From contig JAISVA010000013.1 of the NCBI GenBank assembly GCA_031271815.1, positions 1 to 39,149 of the forward strand: 39,149 nt of DNA. The letters are read 5' to 3'. A program made the position numbers and the translations under genes. Source of the stretch: Prevotellaceae bacterium (GTDB taxonomy: Bacteria > Bacteroidota > Bacteroidia > Bacteroidales > Paludibacteraceae). The notes under the pieces were generated by a model that was given only the letters and a program-made list of their open reading frames with translations, was not told the DNA's origin and ran no database searches. The first letter of the stretch is position 1. The number at the start of each line of letters is the position of its first letter. This document shows, in pieces, positions 26,306-35,241 of the stretch.

Positions 26306-28264
26306 ATGGTGACTGTAAAGAATAGAAAATTATTTTTTTTTCTGCCGTTGGCGATTATCGCTCTACCGGCAATTATTCTTTATTGGCAGCGGAATAACAT
26401 ATTGGAACCTTTTGTACAGAAAAAAATAGTAAAGTTTGAACAGGGAAAACCCATCCGGATTTCTTACGATAGAATTTTTCTTTCCGGAATAAATAAGCTG
26501 GAACTCGACGGCCTGACCATTTATACAACGAATAACGATACGCTGAGCAGAACGGAGGAAATAGACGCAAAACTCAACCTGTGGAAACTTTTATTCAAGG
26601 AAACAGAGCTGAAAGACCTTCAGGTAAAAGGATTTTCCCTTTCATTAAAAAATGGCAGCGAAAAGCGGATTTATGACTTTTTATTCCGGAAGAAAGGGAA
26701 CAAACAAAATGAGGATGCTTCCGACGCGCATTCTTCCGGCTACACCCGGAAAGCAGCTCAGGCTATCGAGCTTTTTTTTCGTTTCGCACCCGAAAATATT
26801 TTAATTACCGGGATGAATATCAGCATACAGCATACCGGTTTTTGGCTCAACCTGCACATTCCCGAATTGAAAATCGCCGACCACACGTTTTCGTCCGAAG
26901 TACAGGTAAATGAACAAGGTGAAAAACAGAGTTTTATGCTGGATGGTACCTTTTGGCGCGAAGAGAAAAAGCTGGCATGTAAAATATATCCGAAGGAAAC
27001 AGCGTTTGCCGAAATGCCTTATTTACAGCACAAATTCAACACTCGGGTCGTTTTTGACACCCTGCAGTTTCAATTCTCCTCCCTGAAAAATGAAAAAGAA
27101 TTATTACGGTTGGGCGGAGTTGCTTCGTCCGATAACCTAACCATACAAAATGAACGGCTTTCGACAGAAGAAGTTTTGTTTCAAAAAAGCAAAATAGATT
27201 ATGTTGTGAATATTTACCCCGATTATGTAGAATTGGACAGTTCGACAGTCGTACAGTTTTACAAGCTTGATTTTCATCCGTATATGCGATTGAAAATGAA
27301 ACCCGAAGTAGATCTGACGGTTTCCGTCCGGAAGACGGATTTTCCCGCCGATAACCTTTTTTCATCGTTGCCGAAAGGATTGTTCCGCAACTTGGAAGGA
27401 ATAAAAACATCGGGAAACCTCTCGTATAATTTTTACTTTTCGGTCAATATGGCAGAAGTGGACAGCTTGCAGTTTCATTCGTCGATGAGTAAGGAGAATT
27501 TCCGTATTGAACAGTTCGGCAAAACCGATTTTACGAAAATCCGCGGACCGTTTCTCTACTCCGCTTACGAAAAAGGCGAATTGGCCAAAACGTTTGAAGT
27601 AGGCGAAGATTTTCCCGATTTCCGTCAGCTGGAAGCAATTTCGCCTTACCTGAAAGCAGCCGTACTGTTTGCCGAAGACGGTTCCTTTTTCGGTCACAAA
27701 GGATTTAACGAAGAGGCATTGCGCAGCTCTTTGGCAAAAGATATCAAGGAGAAAAGATTTGCACGGGGCGGAAGTACCATCTCGATGCAATTAGTAAAAA
27801 ACCTTTATTTGAGTCGTGATAAGACAATCACGCGCAAATTGGAAGAAGCGTTGATTGTGTGGCTGATAGAAAACAACCGGCTGGTATCCAAAAACCGAAT
27901 GTTTGAGATTTACCTCAACATTATTGAGTGGGGACCGAATGTTTACGGCGCTAACGATGCGGCTCGCTTCTACTTCAGCAAGGAAGCAGCCGACCTGACT
28001 CCGGAGGAGGCGATATTTATGGCAAGCATCGTCTCGCACCCGAAAAAGTTCATGTGGAGCTTCGATCAAAATCGCGCACTGAAACCGCGTTTTTCCGGTT
28101 TCTATAAAACGCTGGGAAAAAGAATGTTAAGCCACGAGAATATTACGGAGGAGCAATTTGAAAACCTGACGCCGGATGTCAGGATTACGGGAGGAGCTTC
28201 CGTGTATTTGGCAAAAGTAGATAGTGTGGAAGTTGAAAAGGAAGATGATGATTGGGAAGATTGA
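26306..28264 (+). CDS. Monofunctional peptidoglycan glycosyltransferase (GT51) with long periplasmic N-terminal region
   Basis: From ATG 26306 the product is 652 aa; the extended frame from 26258 would use TTG. A signal anchor (LFFFLPLAIIALPAIILYW, about 9-27) is followed by a region of about 400 aa with no recognised domain. The C-terminal GT51 transglycosylase domain (about 440-620) has AEDGSFFGHKGF with the catalytic Glu, ARGGSTISMQLVKNLYLS, RKLEEALIVWLIE and IYLNIIEWGPNVYGANDAA. No transpeptidase domain follows, so it polymerises lipid II only. Bacteroidota have such long MtgA-like proteins. Confidence 0.9.
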   Translation: MVTVKNRKLFFFLPLAIIALPAIILYWQRNNILEPFVQKKIVKFEQGKPIRISYDRIFLSGINKLELDGLTIYTTNNDTLSRTEEIDAKLNLWKLLFKETELKDLQVKGFSLSLKNGSEKRIYDFLFRKKGNKQNEDASDAHSSGYTRKAAQAIELFFRFAPENILITGMNISIQHTGFWLNLHIPELKIADHTFSSEVQVNEQGEKQSFMLDGTFWREEKKLACKIYPKETAFAEMPYLQHKFNTRVVFDTLQFQFSSLKNEKELLRLGGVASSDNLTIQNERLSTEEVLFQKSKIDYVVNIYPDYVELDSSTVVQFYKLDFHPYMRLKMKPEVDLTVSVRKTDFPADNLFSSLPKGLFRNLEGIKTSGNLSYNFYFSVNMAEVDSLQFHSSMSKENFRIEQFGKTDFTKIRGPFLYSAYEKGELAKTFEVGEDFPDFRQLEAISPYLKAAVLFAEDGSFFGHKGFNEEALRSSLAKDIKEKRFARGGSTISMQLVKNLYLSRDKTITRKLEEALIVWLIENNRLVSKNRMFEIYLNIIEWGPNVYGANDAARFYFSKEAADLTPEEAIFMASIVSHPKKFMWSFDQNRALKPRFSGFYKTLGKRMLSHENITEEQFENLTPDVRITGGASVYLAKVDSVEVEKEDDDWED

Positions 28265-28302
28265 ATTTTGCAATAAAAAAATAGTAATCAAATACTTGCA
28301 AA

Positions 28303-28516
28303 ATGAAGACAATAAAAATTGAATGGACTGATAAAACTTGGAATCCAATTACGGGTTGTTCCAAAATATCGGCAGGCTGTGTAAATTGCTATGCAGAAGT
28401 AATGTCACGACATCTTCATGCAATGGAGGAAGCGAGGAAGCGATGGAGTGAAAAGAAATAAACAAGAGAATGGGAAATTAATTAAAGGAGAAACTTATCA
28501 GGCTATGCCAATGTAA
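28303..28516 (+). pseudogene. DUF5131 (phage Gp37/Gp68-like) gene with large internal deletion
   Basis: The first 40 residues from ATG 28303 are a good DUF5131 N-terminus: [20 protein letters not shown] then [11 protein letters not shown], a cysteine-rich, radical-SAM-like cluster motif. The frame stops at 28461 after 52 aa, against about 230-250 aa in full members. In the +1 frame, 28448-28516 reads [18 protein letters not shown], then AMPM and a stop, which is the expected C-terminal end of the family. About 190 central codons are missing. The join lies near a duplicated GAGGAAGC (28427-28442). A remnant of mobile or phage DNA. Confidence 0.75.
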
Positions 28517-28526
28517 TATAAATTGT

Positions 28527-30056
28527 ATGAAACTTTTTAAAACACCACAAACAAAAGAACTTGACGAATACACCATTCAGCATGAGCCGGTGGATTCGTT
28601 TGTGTTAATGGAGCGGGCTTCGCTTGCTTTTTTCAACAAGATGCTCCCTTACTTAGAAGGGGATTGCCGGATATGCATCTTTGCCGGCACAGGGAATAAT
28701 GGAGGCGATGCCCTCGTCGTTGCACGCCTGCTGCTGATTGCGGGACAGTCGGTGCGCACGTTTCTTGTCAACCCGCAAAACCGTCTTTCGCCCGATTGCA
28801 AAAAAGCGAAGGAAAAATTACTCGCCGCTTTTCCGTATGCACTTATGGAGATAGATGAAGCGGAGAAAATAATCTTTTCGTCGGCCGATTATGTAGTGGA
28901 CGGATTATTTGGTTCCGGATTAAACCGCCCGTTGGAAGGCGTTTTCGCAGAGGTGGTCTCCATCATCAATCACAGTGGAGCTACCGTGTTTTCGATTGAT
29001 ATTCCTTCGGGACTTTTCGGTGAAGATAACCGGAATAATAATCCCAACGCCATTGTACGCGCTGACTATACTTTCAGTTTCCAGTTCCCGAAACTGGCTT
29101 TCTTCTTTTCCGAAAATGAACCGTTTATCGGCGAATTTTCGGTGCTGGATATTGGCTTACATCCGCAGGCATTACAGGATTTTCCATCAACATACTTTTT
29201 CACAGAGGAAAAAGATGTCCGGTCAATATTGCGACCGCGCACTAAATTTTCGCACAAGGGAACGTATGGTCACGCATTGCTGATTGCCGGTTCGTGTGGA
29301 AAAATGGGAGCTGCGGTGTTGGCCGCCAAAGCCTGTTTGCGAGGCGGATGCGGCTTGCTTTCTTCTTATATCCCTTCCAAAGGATACGATATTATGCAGA
29401 TTTCCGTTCCCGAAGCAATGATCGAATGTAATCTCCACGAAATGGTTTTGTTTGATATTGACTTGATATTGAATGACAAAAACAGGTACACAGCCGTGGG
29501 AATCGGTCCGGGTATCGGAACAGACAGCAAAGTTAAACATATTTTATCCGACTTATTAAAAAAATGTAAAATTCCAATAATAATGGATGCTGATGCGTTA
29601 AATATCATATCCGAATCGTTTGAAATGTTAAGCAGGATTCCGAAAGGAACGATTTTGACTCCTCATCCGAAGGAATTTGACCGACTTGCGGGATATTCAT
29701 CATCGGGATACGAGCGGCTGCAAAAACAGTTGAAATTTGCTCAAAAGCACAAAGTAACGGTTGTGTTGAAGGGAGCAAATACAAGCGTGGCTTTTCCCGA
29801 CGGACGATGTTTTTTCAACTCTACCGGGAATCCAGGAATGGCGACTGCCGGAAGCGGCGATGTCCTCACCGGCATCATTCTGTCGTTGCTGGCGCAAAAA
29901 TACACGCCCGAAGAGGCAGCGCTGTTAGGCGTTTACGTGCACGGCCTGGCGGGAGATTTTGCAGCCGGCGAATTTTCGCAACAGGGGATGATTGCAGGAG
30001 ATATTATTCAGTCGTTAGGAAAAGCGTTTTTGCAACTAAACGTAAAAAACGATTGA
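28527..30056 (+). CDS. nnr: Bifunctional NAD(P)H-hydrate epimerase / ADP-dependent NAD(P)H-hydrate dehydratase
   Basis: The 509-aa fusion protein repairs hydrated NADH and NADPH. The N-terminal YjeF_N epimerase domain (1-210) contains FAGTGNNGGDALVVARLL. The C-terminal ribokinase-like dehydratase domain (about 225-505) has KGTYGHALLIAGSCGKMGAA, TPHPKEFDRL and the catalytic GNPGMATAGSGDVLTGII. The dehydratase step uses ADP. Both domains look complete. Its start codon lies just after the DUF5131 remnant. Confidence 0.95.
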   Translation: MKLFKTPQTKELDEYTIQHEPVDSFVLMERASLAFFNKMLPYLEGDCRICIFAGTGNNGGDALVVARLLLIAGQSVRTFLVNPQNRLSPDCKKAKEKLLAAFPYALMEIDEAEKIIFSSADYVVDGLFGSGLNRPLEGVFAEVVSIINHSGATVFSIDIPSGLFGEDNRNNNPNAIVRADYTFSFQFPKLAFFFSENEPFIGEFSVLDIGLHPQALQDFPSTYFFTEEKDVRSILRPRTKFSHKGTYGHALLIAGSCGKMGAAVLAAKACLRGGCGLLSSYIPSKGYDIMQISVPEAMIECNLHEMVLFDIDLILNDKNRYTAVGIGPGIGTDSKVKHILSDLLKKCKIPIIMDADALNIISESFEMLSRIPKGTILTPHPKEFDRLAGYSSSGYERLQKQLKFAQKHKVTVVLKGANTSVAFPDGRCFFNSTGNPGMATAGSGDVLTGIILSLLAQKYTPEEAALLGVYVHGLAGDFAAGEFSQQGMIAGDIIQSLGKAFLQLNVKND

Positions 30057-30066
30057 AAATTTTAAT

Positions 30067-30151
30067 CTTCGTGACTTTCTGTTTCCGTGTTCATTTTGCG
30101 CGCAAACGCGTTTTATAAACACGAAGGCACGAAAACGGAAAGGCACGAAGG
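30067..30151. repeat. Imperfect inverted repeat between nnr and DUF4831 genes
   Basis: The left arm CTTCGTGACTTTCTGTTT (30067-) and the inverse of the right arm, CTTCGTGCCTTTCCGTTT, agree at most positions. The loop contains GCGCGC and AAACGCGTTTT palindromes. It resembles CACGAAGG-type repeats found between Bacteroidota genes. Confidence 0.6.
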
Positions 30152-30210
30152 TTATGATTGAAATGAGAAGATAACTACAATGAACACAATTAATTAGTAT
30201 AGGTTTCAGT

Positions 30211-31263
30211 ATGAAGAAAATTATTTTACAGGGAATCTGTTTATTCCTGACAAATGCAATCATTGCACAGACGGCAGTGTTGAATGTAAAAGAGAGCGGT
30301 TCGATGAAGGAGGAACCGGTAGCAACTTATTTCCTGCCTCGAACTGTGCTGGAGATTGAAGTCGTGGCAACCAAAATTACCCGAAAAGCAGGTCCATATT
30401 CGAACGATGCCGGCAAGTATCTCGGAACGTCTGCAACAATCAGGCAGGACGAGGAAATCTGGACAATAACAAAAATTGACGTGAAGCAAAACTCCGAACC
30501 CGATGCCGGAAATCAATACAAGGTATATGCAACAGCCAAATCAAACGCGGGGTTTCTCTCGTTGACCGAAACCGGTATTTTGCGGGGAATCAATCTTCCG
30601 TTCTCTATTTTCCCGGAAGGAAAAAACAACATGCATGCTGCTCGCAGGAAACCGGGAGAAAAAACAAAAAAATCAAAAAACACTCCGTTTATTTCCAATT
30701 TTGCCATAAAAGAAGACAGCTTGGCGAAAAAACCGGGCGCAGCTGCTGCGTTCGAGCAAATAAATGATTTACGGGAAGCAAGACAGGAGATATTGGTGCA
30801 AAATAACGATGTGTTGCACGGTGAGGCTGTAAAACTTTACTTGCGTGAAATCAACAAAAGAGAGAATGAATTGACCGCCCTTTTCAACGGAAAAGAACAA
30901 AAAGAGACGGTCAAAAGAACCTTTACCGTGTATCCCGACAGGGAAGTAACCAACCAGGAAATATTCCGTTTTTCGGAAAAACAGGGATTCTCCGATTCTG
31001 GAAATCCGGTTTCCATTACATTGAAAAAAAGACTTACTGGCGATAAATCGACTTCATCCGGAAAAGAAAAGCAAGGCTTTGTGTACCGGATACCTGCTCT
31101 GACAGATGTGGAAATTGCCGGTAATAAAGAAACATTTTGGACAGGTATAATCCTTATTTCCCAACTGGGTAAATTGACTTATTTTCCTGCCGGTTTTTTC
31201 GACAAGGATGTAAAAGCATTATTTGATGTACAAAGCGGTACTTTGCTGCAGACAGGAAAATAA
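30211..31263 (+). CDS. DUF4831 family secreted protein
   Basis: The 350-aa protein begins with a signal peptide (KIILQGICLFLTNAIIAQ) and is presumably periplasmic or surface-exposed. The body matches the Bacteroidota family DUF4831 as I remember it: VATYFLPRTVLEIEVVATKI, GPYSNDAGKYLG and a C-terminal VYRIPALTDVEIAGN. A Lys-rich segment lies near residue 150. The function of the family is unknown. No operon partner is evident. Confidence 0.75.
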   Translation: MKKIILQGICLFLTNAIIAQTAVLNVKESGSMKEEPVATYFLPRTVLEIEVVATKITRKAGPYSNDAGKYLGTSATIRQDEEIWTITKIDVKQNSEPDAGNQYKVYATAKSNAGFLSLTETGILRGINLPFSIFPEGKNNMHAARRKPGEKTKKSKNTPFISNFAIKEDSLAKKPGAAAAFEQINDLREARQEILVQNNDVLHGEAVKLYLREINKRENELTALFNGKEQKETVKRTFTVYPDREVTNQEIFRFSEKQGFSDSGNPVSITLKKRLTGDKSTSSGKEKQGFVYRIPALTDVEIAGNKETFWTGIILISQLGKLTYFPAGFFDKDVKALFDVQSGTLLQTGK

Positions 31264-31330
31264 ATGCCGATAATCAATCCAGGGTATTTCCGCCCGGTTA
31301 TAAACGACAATTTAAAAAGTAAGATTTAAT

Positions 31331-32581
31331 ATGGGACTATACTACTCACTCTCCGTTTTGATTATTATTGCTACCGGATTCTACTACGTTAATGCGCGGT
31401 TTTTGAAACTGCCGTCCACAATCGGAATTATGGTGCTGGCAATTGTCTGTTCGGTCTGTCTGGTGATAATAGGAAGATTCGAGCCGGTTCCGTTGCATGA
31501 TATGAACGAGTTGGTCGGACGCATTGACTTTACCAATTTGCTGATGAGCGGGATGCTTTACTTTTTGCTGTTTGCAGGCGCCATTCAGATTAATTTGGAT
31601 GATTTGAAAGAAGAGAAAATGCCGATCATCATATTTTCCTCCATCAGCATCATCATATCCACTTTTGTCGTCGGATTCCTCCTTTATTATGTACTTGCTT
31701 TTTTATTTCCGTTAATCGGGATTCATTTTCCGGTTTCCCCGATATATTGCTTCCTGTTCGGAGCCATTATATCTCCTACCGACCCGATTGCCGTGCTGGT
31801 GATACTCAAAAAGACAACCATCTCCAAGTCGCTCGAAACCAAAATTACCGGAGAAGCCCTGTTCAATGACGGGATGGCAATTATCCTGTTTACGGTTATA
31901 TATAGCATCGCACAGGGACAGGAACAGTTGAAGGATATTTCTTTCCTGTCTATAACCTGGCTGTTGGTTAAGGAAGCGTTCGGAGCGTTGATTATCGGGA
32001 TGATATTGGGTTATATCGGATTCTTAGCCATCAAAAAGGTGAACGATTACAAGTTTACCGTACTCGTGACGCTCTCGGCTGTTATGGGAGCGTATATGAT
32101 TTCGCAGGCGCTCGGCATATCGGGACCGCTGACGATGGTTTCGGCGGGCATAATTATCGGGAATGAAAGCCGGAAATATTCTGCACAAAAACGTACTGAT
32201 ATTGATTTTGTCAAAAATTTTTGGGAACTGATTGATGAAGTGTTGAATACAATTCTTTTTCTGCTGATGGGTTTTGAGTTGCTGCTGCTGCCGGATTTAA
32301 GTAAATATTGGGCAAGCGGGTTAGCGGCGATCCTGATTGTGCTGATAGCCCGTTATATGTCTGTTCGGATTCCGGCATTTGCCTTGAAAGGCGATTATTC
32401 GCCCAAAACGATTTTTATTCTGGTGTGGGGAGGCGTTCGCGGCGGAGTTTCCATTGCTTTGGCGCTTTCTATCGGCGACGTTTTACATCGCGGTTTCATT
32501 GTTTCGATCACGTATTTTGTGGTTGTTTTTTCTATTATCGTGCAAGGATTGAGTTTAAAAAAACTGGTAAATCGACTTTAA
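31331..32581 (+). CDS. Cation:proton antiporter, CPA1 (NhaP-like) family
   Basis: The 416-aa inner-membrane protein has about 12 hydrophobic helices. CPA1 motifs are visible: SPTDPIAVLVILKK, the ion-site block GEALFNDGMAIILFTV, a fusion-type GISGPLTMVSAGIIIG, and VWGGVRGGVSIALALS with the conserved Arg. It exchanges Na+ or K+ for H+ and so helps control pH and salt. It lacks the long cytosolic C-terminal domain found in some relatives. The next gene has its own promoter. Confidence 0.93.
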   Translation: MGLYYSLSVLIIIATGFYYVNARFLKLPSTIGIMVLAIVCSVCLVIIGRFEPVPLHDMNELVGRIDFTNLLMSGMLYFLLFAGAIQINLDDLKEEKMPIIIFSSISIIISTFVVGFLLYYVLAFLFPLIGIHFPVSPIYCFLFGAIISPTDPIAVLVILKKTTISKSLETKITGEALFNDGMAIILFTVIYSIAQGQEQLKDISFLSITWLLVKEAFGALIIGMILGYIGFLAIKKVNDYKFTVLVTLSAVMGAYMISQALGISGPLTMVSAGIIIGNESRKYSAQKRTDIDFVKNFWELIDEVLNTILFLLMGFELLLLPDLSKYWASGLAAILIVLIARYMSVRIPAFALKGDYSPKTIFILVWGGVRGGVSIALALSIGDVLHRGFIVSITYFVVVFSIIVQGLSLKKLVNRL

Positions 32582-32623
32582 ACCTTCAAGCAAATTTTTA
32601 GTCGAAATTAAGCATATATTTTA

Positions 32624-32631
32624 TATATTTG
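32624..32631 (+). promoter_or_regulatory. Promoter -7 box of the DUF4294 gene
   Basis: TATATTTG matches TAnnTTTG, 29 bases before the start codon. The -33 element is weak. Confidence 0.5.
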
Positions 32632-32660
32632 TATCGCGGAATTCAACTAATTTTTGGTAG

Positions 32661-33251
32661 ATGAAAACAATAAAGTTTATCATATTAACAAGTATCGTTC
32701 TCTTTCTTTTTGGCTTGAATGCTCAAAGTCAGGAAGGAGGAGTTCGTCTTCCGGCGCACGTATCGGCGGATGGAGATACTGTTCCCCAGATTGTATTACC
32801 GATGGTGTATGTTTTTCCGACGTTAAATTTTTCCTCCAAAAAGCAAGAACAGTTTTACTGGAAAACAGTGCGCGATGTGAAGCGCACACTGCCTTACGCC
32901 AAGGCAATCGGAACCACTCTGTTGGAAATCAACACGGCAATGGAAGGAATGTCGGAAAAAGAACGCAAAGCCTATATGAAATCGAAAGAAGATGATTTGA
33001 TAGGAAAATATGAACCTGAATTGAAAAAACTAACTCTTTCGCAAGGGAAAATGCTTATCCGCCTGGTTGATCGAGAGTGTGAAAAAACCTCTTATGAGTT
33101 GATAAAAGAATACCGGGGCGGATTCAGAGCTTTCTTCTGGCAAGGATTTGCCCGCTTGTTTGGAGCCAACCTGAAAACCAACTACGAAAAAAACGACAAG
33201 GATAAAATCGTAGAACGAGTGATTTTATTGGTGGAGGCGGGACAGCTATAA
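32661..33251 (+). CDS. DUF4294 family exported protein
   Basis: The 196-aa protein has a signal peptide (KFIILTSIVLFLFGLNAQS). The DUF4294 core is YVFPTLNFSSKKQEQFYW followed by VRDVKRTLPYAK and KLTLSQGKMLIRLVDREC, ending in RAFFWQGFARLFG. The family is restricted to Bacteroidota and its function is not established. It is convergent with queE, 24 bases away. Confidence 0.88.
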   Translation: MKTIKFIILTSIVLFLFGLNAQSQEGGVRLPAHVSADGDTVPQIVLPMVYVFPTLNFSSKKQEQFYWKTVRDVKRTLPYAKAIGTTLLEINTAMEGMSEKERKAYMKSKEDDLIGKYEPELKKLTLSQGKMLIRLVDRECEKTSYELIKEYRGGFRAFFWQGFARLFGANLKTNYEKNDKDKIVERVILLVEAGQL

Positions 33252-33275
33252 TACTGCATTCAAAAGATTATTCAT

Positions 33276-33815
33276 TTAATTAATATCCAGCAACTTATGC
33301 AACTGTACACTTAACCGCCACTGCGTATTGGACTGAATGTAGCGGATAACTTCCTTCGTATTTTTCATCGAACAAGGTTGAAGATAGCGGTAAGATGCGT
33401 TGAAATTTTCAAATACGGATAAATCTTGTCCGGTATAAACCACTTTCAGCTCGTTGGCTTTATTTAAAAGCAAATTTTCTTTCGGACTGCAAGTAATCCA
33501 GTCTATATTTTGCGGAACAGGGCGCGTACCGTTTGTTTCTATTTGAATGAAATAACCGGCATTTTTGAAAAATCGTACAAAATCAGCATCCAGGAAAAGG
33601 CCTGGTTCTCCTCCAGTAAAAATGAGGTGTTTGGATGGATACGGTTCGATTACGGCTAAAATATCTTCTTTACTCATCATCTCGCCTTCCTCGTGCTGTG
33701 TATCGCAAAAATCGCAGTTCAGGTTGCACCCCGAAAAACGAACGAAAACAGCCGCCGTTCCCGTAAAAAATCCTTCGCCCTGTATGGAGTAAAAAATTTC
33801 GTTAATCCTTTTCAT
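33276..33815 (-). CDS. queE: 7-carboxy-7-deazaguanine synthase QueE
   Basis: The radical SAM enzyme converts 6-carboxytetrahydropterin to 7-carboxy-7-deazaguanine in the preQ0/queuosine pathway. From ATG 33815 it is 179 aa, starting MKRINEIFYSIQGEG, the family N-terminus; the frame extends 12 codons further inside queD. The cluster motif C30-x3-C34-x2-C37 (FSGCNLNCDFCDT) and TGGEPGLF are clear. It overlaps queD by 14 bases, so the two are coupled. Other preQ0 genes (queC) are not in the window. Confidence 0.95.
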   Translation of the reverse strand: MKRINEIFYSIQGEGFFTGTAAVFVRFSGCNLNCDFCDTQHEEGEMMSKEDILAVIEPYPSKHLIFTGGEPGLFLDADFVRFFKNAGYFIQIETNGTRPVPQNIDWITCSPKENLLLNKANELKVVYTGQDLSVFENFNASYRYLQPCSMKNTKEVIRYIQSNTQWRLSVQLHKLLDIN

Positions 33816-34134
33816 AAACAGCTGTGTTGTTTTCCGATTCCTGTACTTCAACTTTGTAGCAAGTTGGAATCTGTTCGCAAATCCACGCGGCGATATTTTC
33901 GGCAGTCGGATTGAAAGGAAGTACGTCGTTCAAATATTTATGATCCAGTTTTCTGTGTATCGAGCTTTTAATGGCGGAAAAATCTTCAACCATCCCGTTT
34001 TCGTTCAACTCTTTCGATTGGCAATGAATGGTAATCAGCCAATTGTGTCCGTGCAGTTGATTACACAAGCTTTCGTAGGAGGTTTTCAAACTGTGTGATG
34101 CCGATATTTCTATTCGTTTAATAATCTTGTACAT
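33802..34134 (-). CDS. queD: 6-carboxytetrahydropterin synthase QueD
   Basis: The 110-aa tunnel-fold enzyme supplies the QueE substrate from dihydroneopterin triphosphate. I chose ATG 34134, which is six codons inside the open frame, because the family starts just before ISASHSL. Zinc ligands H14, H28 and H30 (SASHSL and QLHGHNW), catalytic-type C24 and the LDHKYLND block are present. It leads the queD-queE operon from a TATATTTG promoter at 34183-34190; no riboswitch is visible in the short leader. Confidence 0.94.
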   Translation of the reverse strand: MYKIIKRIEISASHSLKTSYESLCNQLHGHNWLITIHCQSKELNENGMVEDFSAIKSSIHRKLDHKYLNDVLPFNPTAENIAAWICEQIPTCYKVEVQESENNTAVYEKD

Positions 34135-34182
34135 ATCGTCTAATTTTAACAAATCGAATTTTTAATTTCTTATATCAATATG

Positions 34183-34190
34183 CAAATATA
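34183..34190 (-). promoter_or_regulatory. queD-queE promoter -7 box
   Basis: Minus-strand TATATTTG matches the consensus; transcription would begin near 34176. It is back to back with the plus-strand promoter at 34202-34209. Confidence 0.55.
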
Positions 34191-34201
34191 GTTTATTTCG
34201 A

Positions 34202-34209
34202 TATCTTTG
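34202..34209 (+). promoter_or_regulatory. Promoter -7 box of the small membrane protein / LiaF-like operon
   Basis: TATCTTTG is the ideal -7 sequence. It overlaps an upstream ATG at 34207, showing that the true start must be the later ATG at 34234, which has AAGGAG in front of it. Confidence 0.6.
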
Positions 34210-34233
34210 CTTGAAAAACAAGGAGTGAATTTT

Positions 34234-34458
34234 ATGAAGAAGTACACAATAATCGTGTTAGCCCTTTTCGTTTACGCCGTTGGAATGTTCGGCTGGGGTT
34301 ATACAAAGGGAACTGTTTCGGAAACAGAAGCATTGCTTGGTATTGCTGCAATGAGTGTTGTTTTGGTTTTACTTTGGTTTCTTTACCGTCGCAGGGAACG
34401 GTATCGGGAGGAGGCGAAGAAAAACACGATGAATCGAAAGCGCGAAAACACGAAATAG
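34234..34458 (+). CDS. Small two-helix membrane protein
   Basis: This 74-aa protein has two hydrophobic segments (IIVLALFVYAVGMFGWGY and LLGIAAMSVVLVLLWFLY) and a strongly basic C-terminus (RRRERYREEAKKNTMNRKR). AAGGAG precedes the ATG by 8 bases. No family recognised. It lies 30 bases before the LiaF-like gene and is probably cotranscribed, so it may work with it at the membrane. Confidence 0.65.
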   Translation: MKKYTIIVLALFVYAVGMFGWGYTKGTVSETEALLGIAAMSVVLVLLWFLYRRRERYREEAKKNTMNRKRENTK

Positions 34459-34488
34459 GTTTTATTTATATCACATAGAAATAAGATT

Positions 34489-35226
34489 ATGGAAATGTAT
34501 CAGATGATGAAAGCGAAAAAATTTCGTTCAAGGAAAATTTGGGTTGCTTTAATTTTTATTCTTGCCGGACTTTTGCTACTGGGTAAAAACCTGGAAATAA
34601 TCCGTCCCGATATCTTTCAGGTTGTTCTCTCATGGCAAATGCTGCTGGTGGCAATCGGAATCCTGTGCTTTTTCCGCAGTCAGTTTATCGCAGGGTTGAT
34701 TTTTGCCGGGATAGGAGGATTCTTTCTTGTACCTCTGGCGGCTCCGGTGGAACCCGGTTGGACAGGCACGTGGTGGCCTCTGCTCGTTATATTCGGTGGC
34801 GTGTTGATTTTACTGAGAGCCGTTTCGTCCGGCAACAAAAAATCGCGTCCGCATCAACATATCCACTCGAAGTCATCATACATTTCGAAAGACGGTTTTA
34901 TGGTCTCCGACAATATCTTTGGGTTTGTGCAGCAAATTGTATTGGAGCCGGTGTTTAAAGGGGCGCGAATCAAAAATGTATTCGGAACCACGGTACTCGA
35001 TTTGAGAAAGACGAGCCTGGAAGCGGCAGAGACTTACATTGATATTGAATGTATTTTCGGAGGAATAGAACTCCGTGTTCCGAATGACTGGTTAGTAATC
35101 AACGAGTTGAAGGCAACTTTCGGAGGCTCCGAAGATAAAAGATATATTGAAAAGGATACTGATTATGCCCACCGGCTGATACTTCGCGGAAAACTAACCT
35201 TTGCCGGAGTCGAAATTAAAAGATGA
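34489..35226 (+). CDS. LiaF-like membrane protein (LiaI/LiaF-type transmembrane region, DUF5668)
   Basis: The 245-aa protein has about four N-terminal membrane helices (residues 15-115), including FILAGLLLLGKNLEII, MLLVAIGILCFF and the WWPLLVIFGGVLILL motif typical of LiaI/LiaF-like regions. A soluble C-terminal beta domain (about 145-245) has repeated FGTTVLDLRKTSL and IFGGIELRVPNDW turns, like LiaF C-terminal domains. In Firmicutes LiaF restrains a cell-envelope stress kinase. No two-component genes are adjacent here, so the role is open. Confidence 0.85.
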   Translation: MEMYQMMKAKKFRSRKIWVALIFILAGLLLLGKNLEIIRPDIFQVVLSWQMLLVAIGILCFFRSQFIAGLIFAGIGGFFLVPLAAPVEPGWTGTWWPLLVIFGGVLILLRAVSSGNKKSRPHQHIHSKSSYISKDGFMVSDNIFGFVQQIVLEPVFKGARIKNVFGTTVLDLRKTSLEAAETYIDIECIFGGIELRVPNDWLVINELKATFGGSEDKRYIEKDTDYAHRLILRGKLTFAGVEIKR

Positions 35227-35241
35227 TGCCACATCACTTTA

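Noticed and set aside
34135-34201. PreQ1-type riboswitch before queD-queE
   Set aside because: The leader is only about 40 bases, very A+T-rich and lacks the C-rich pairing of preQ1 switches.
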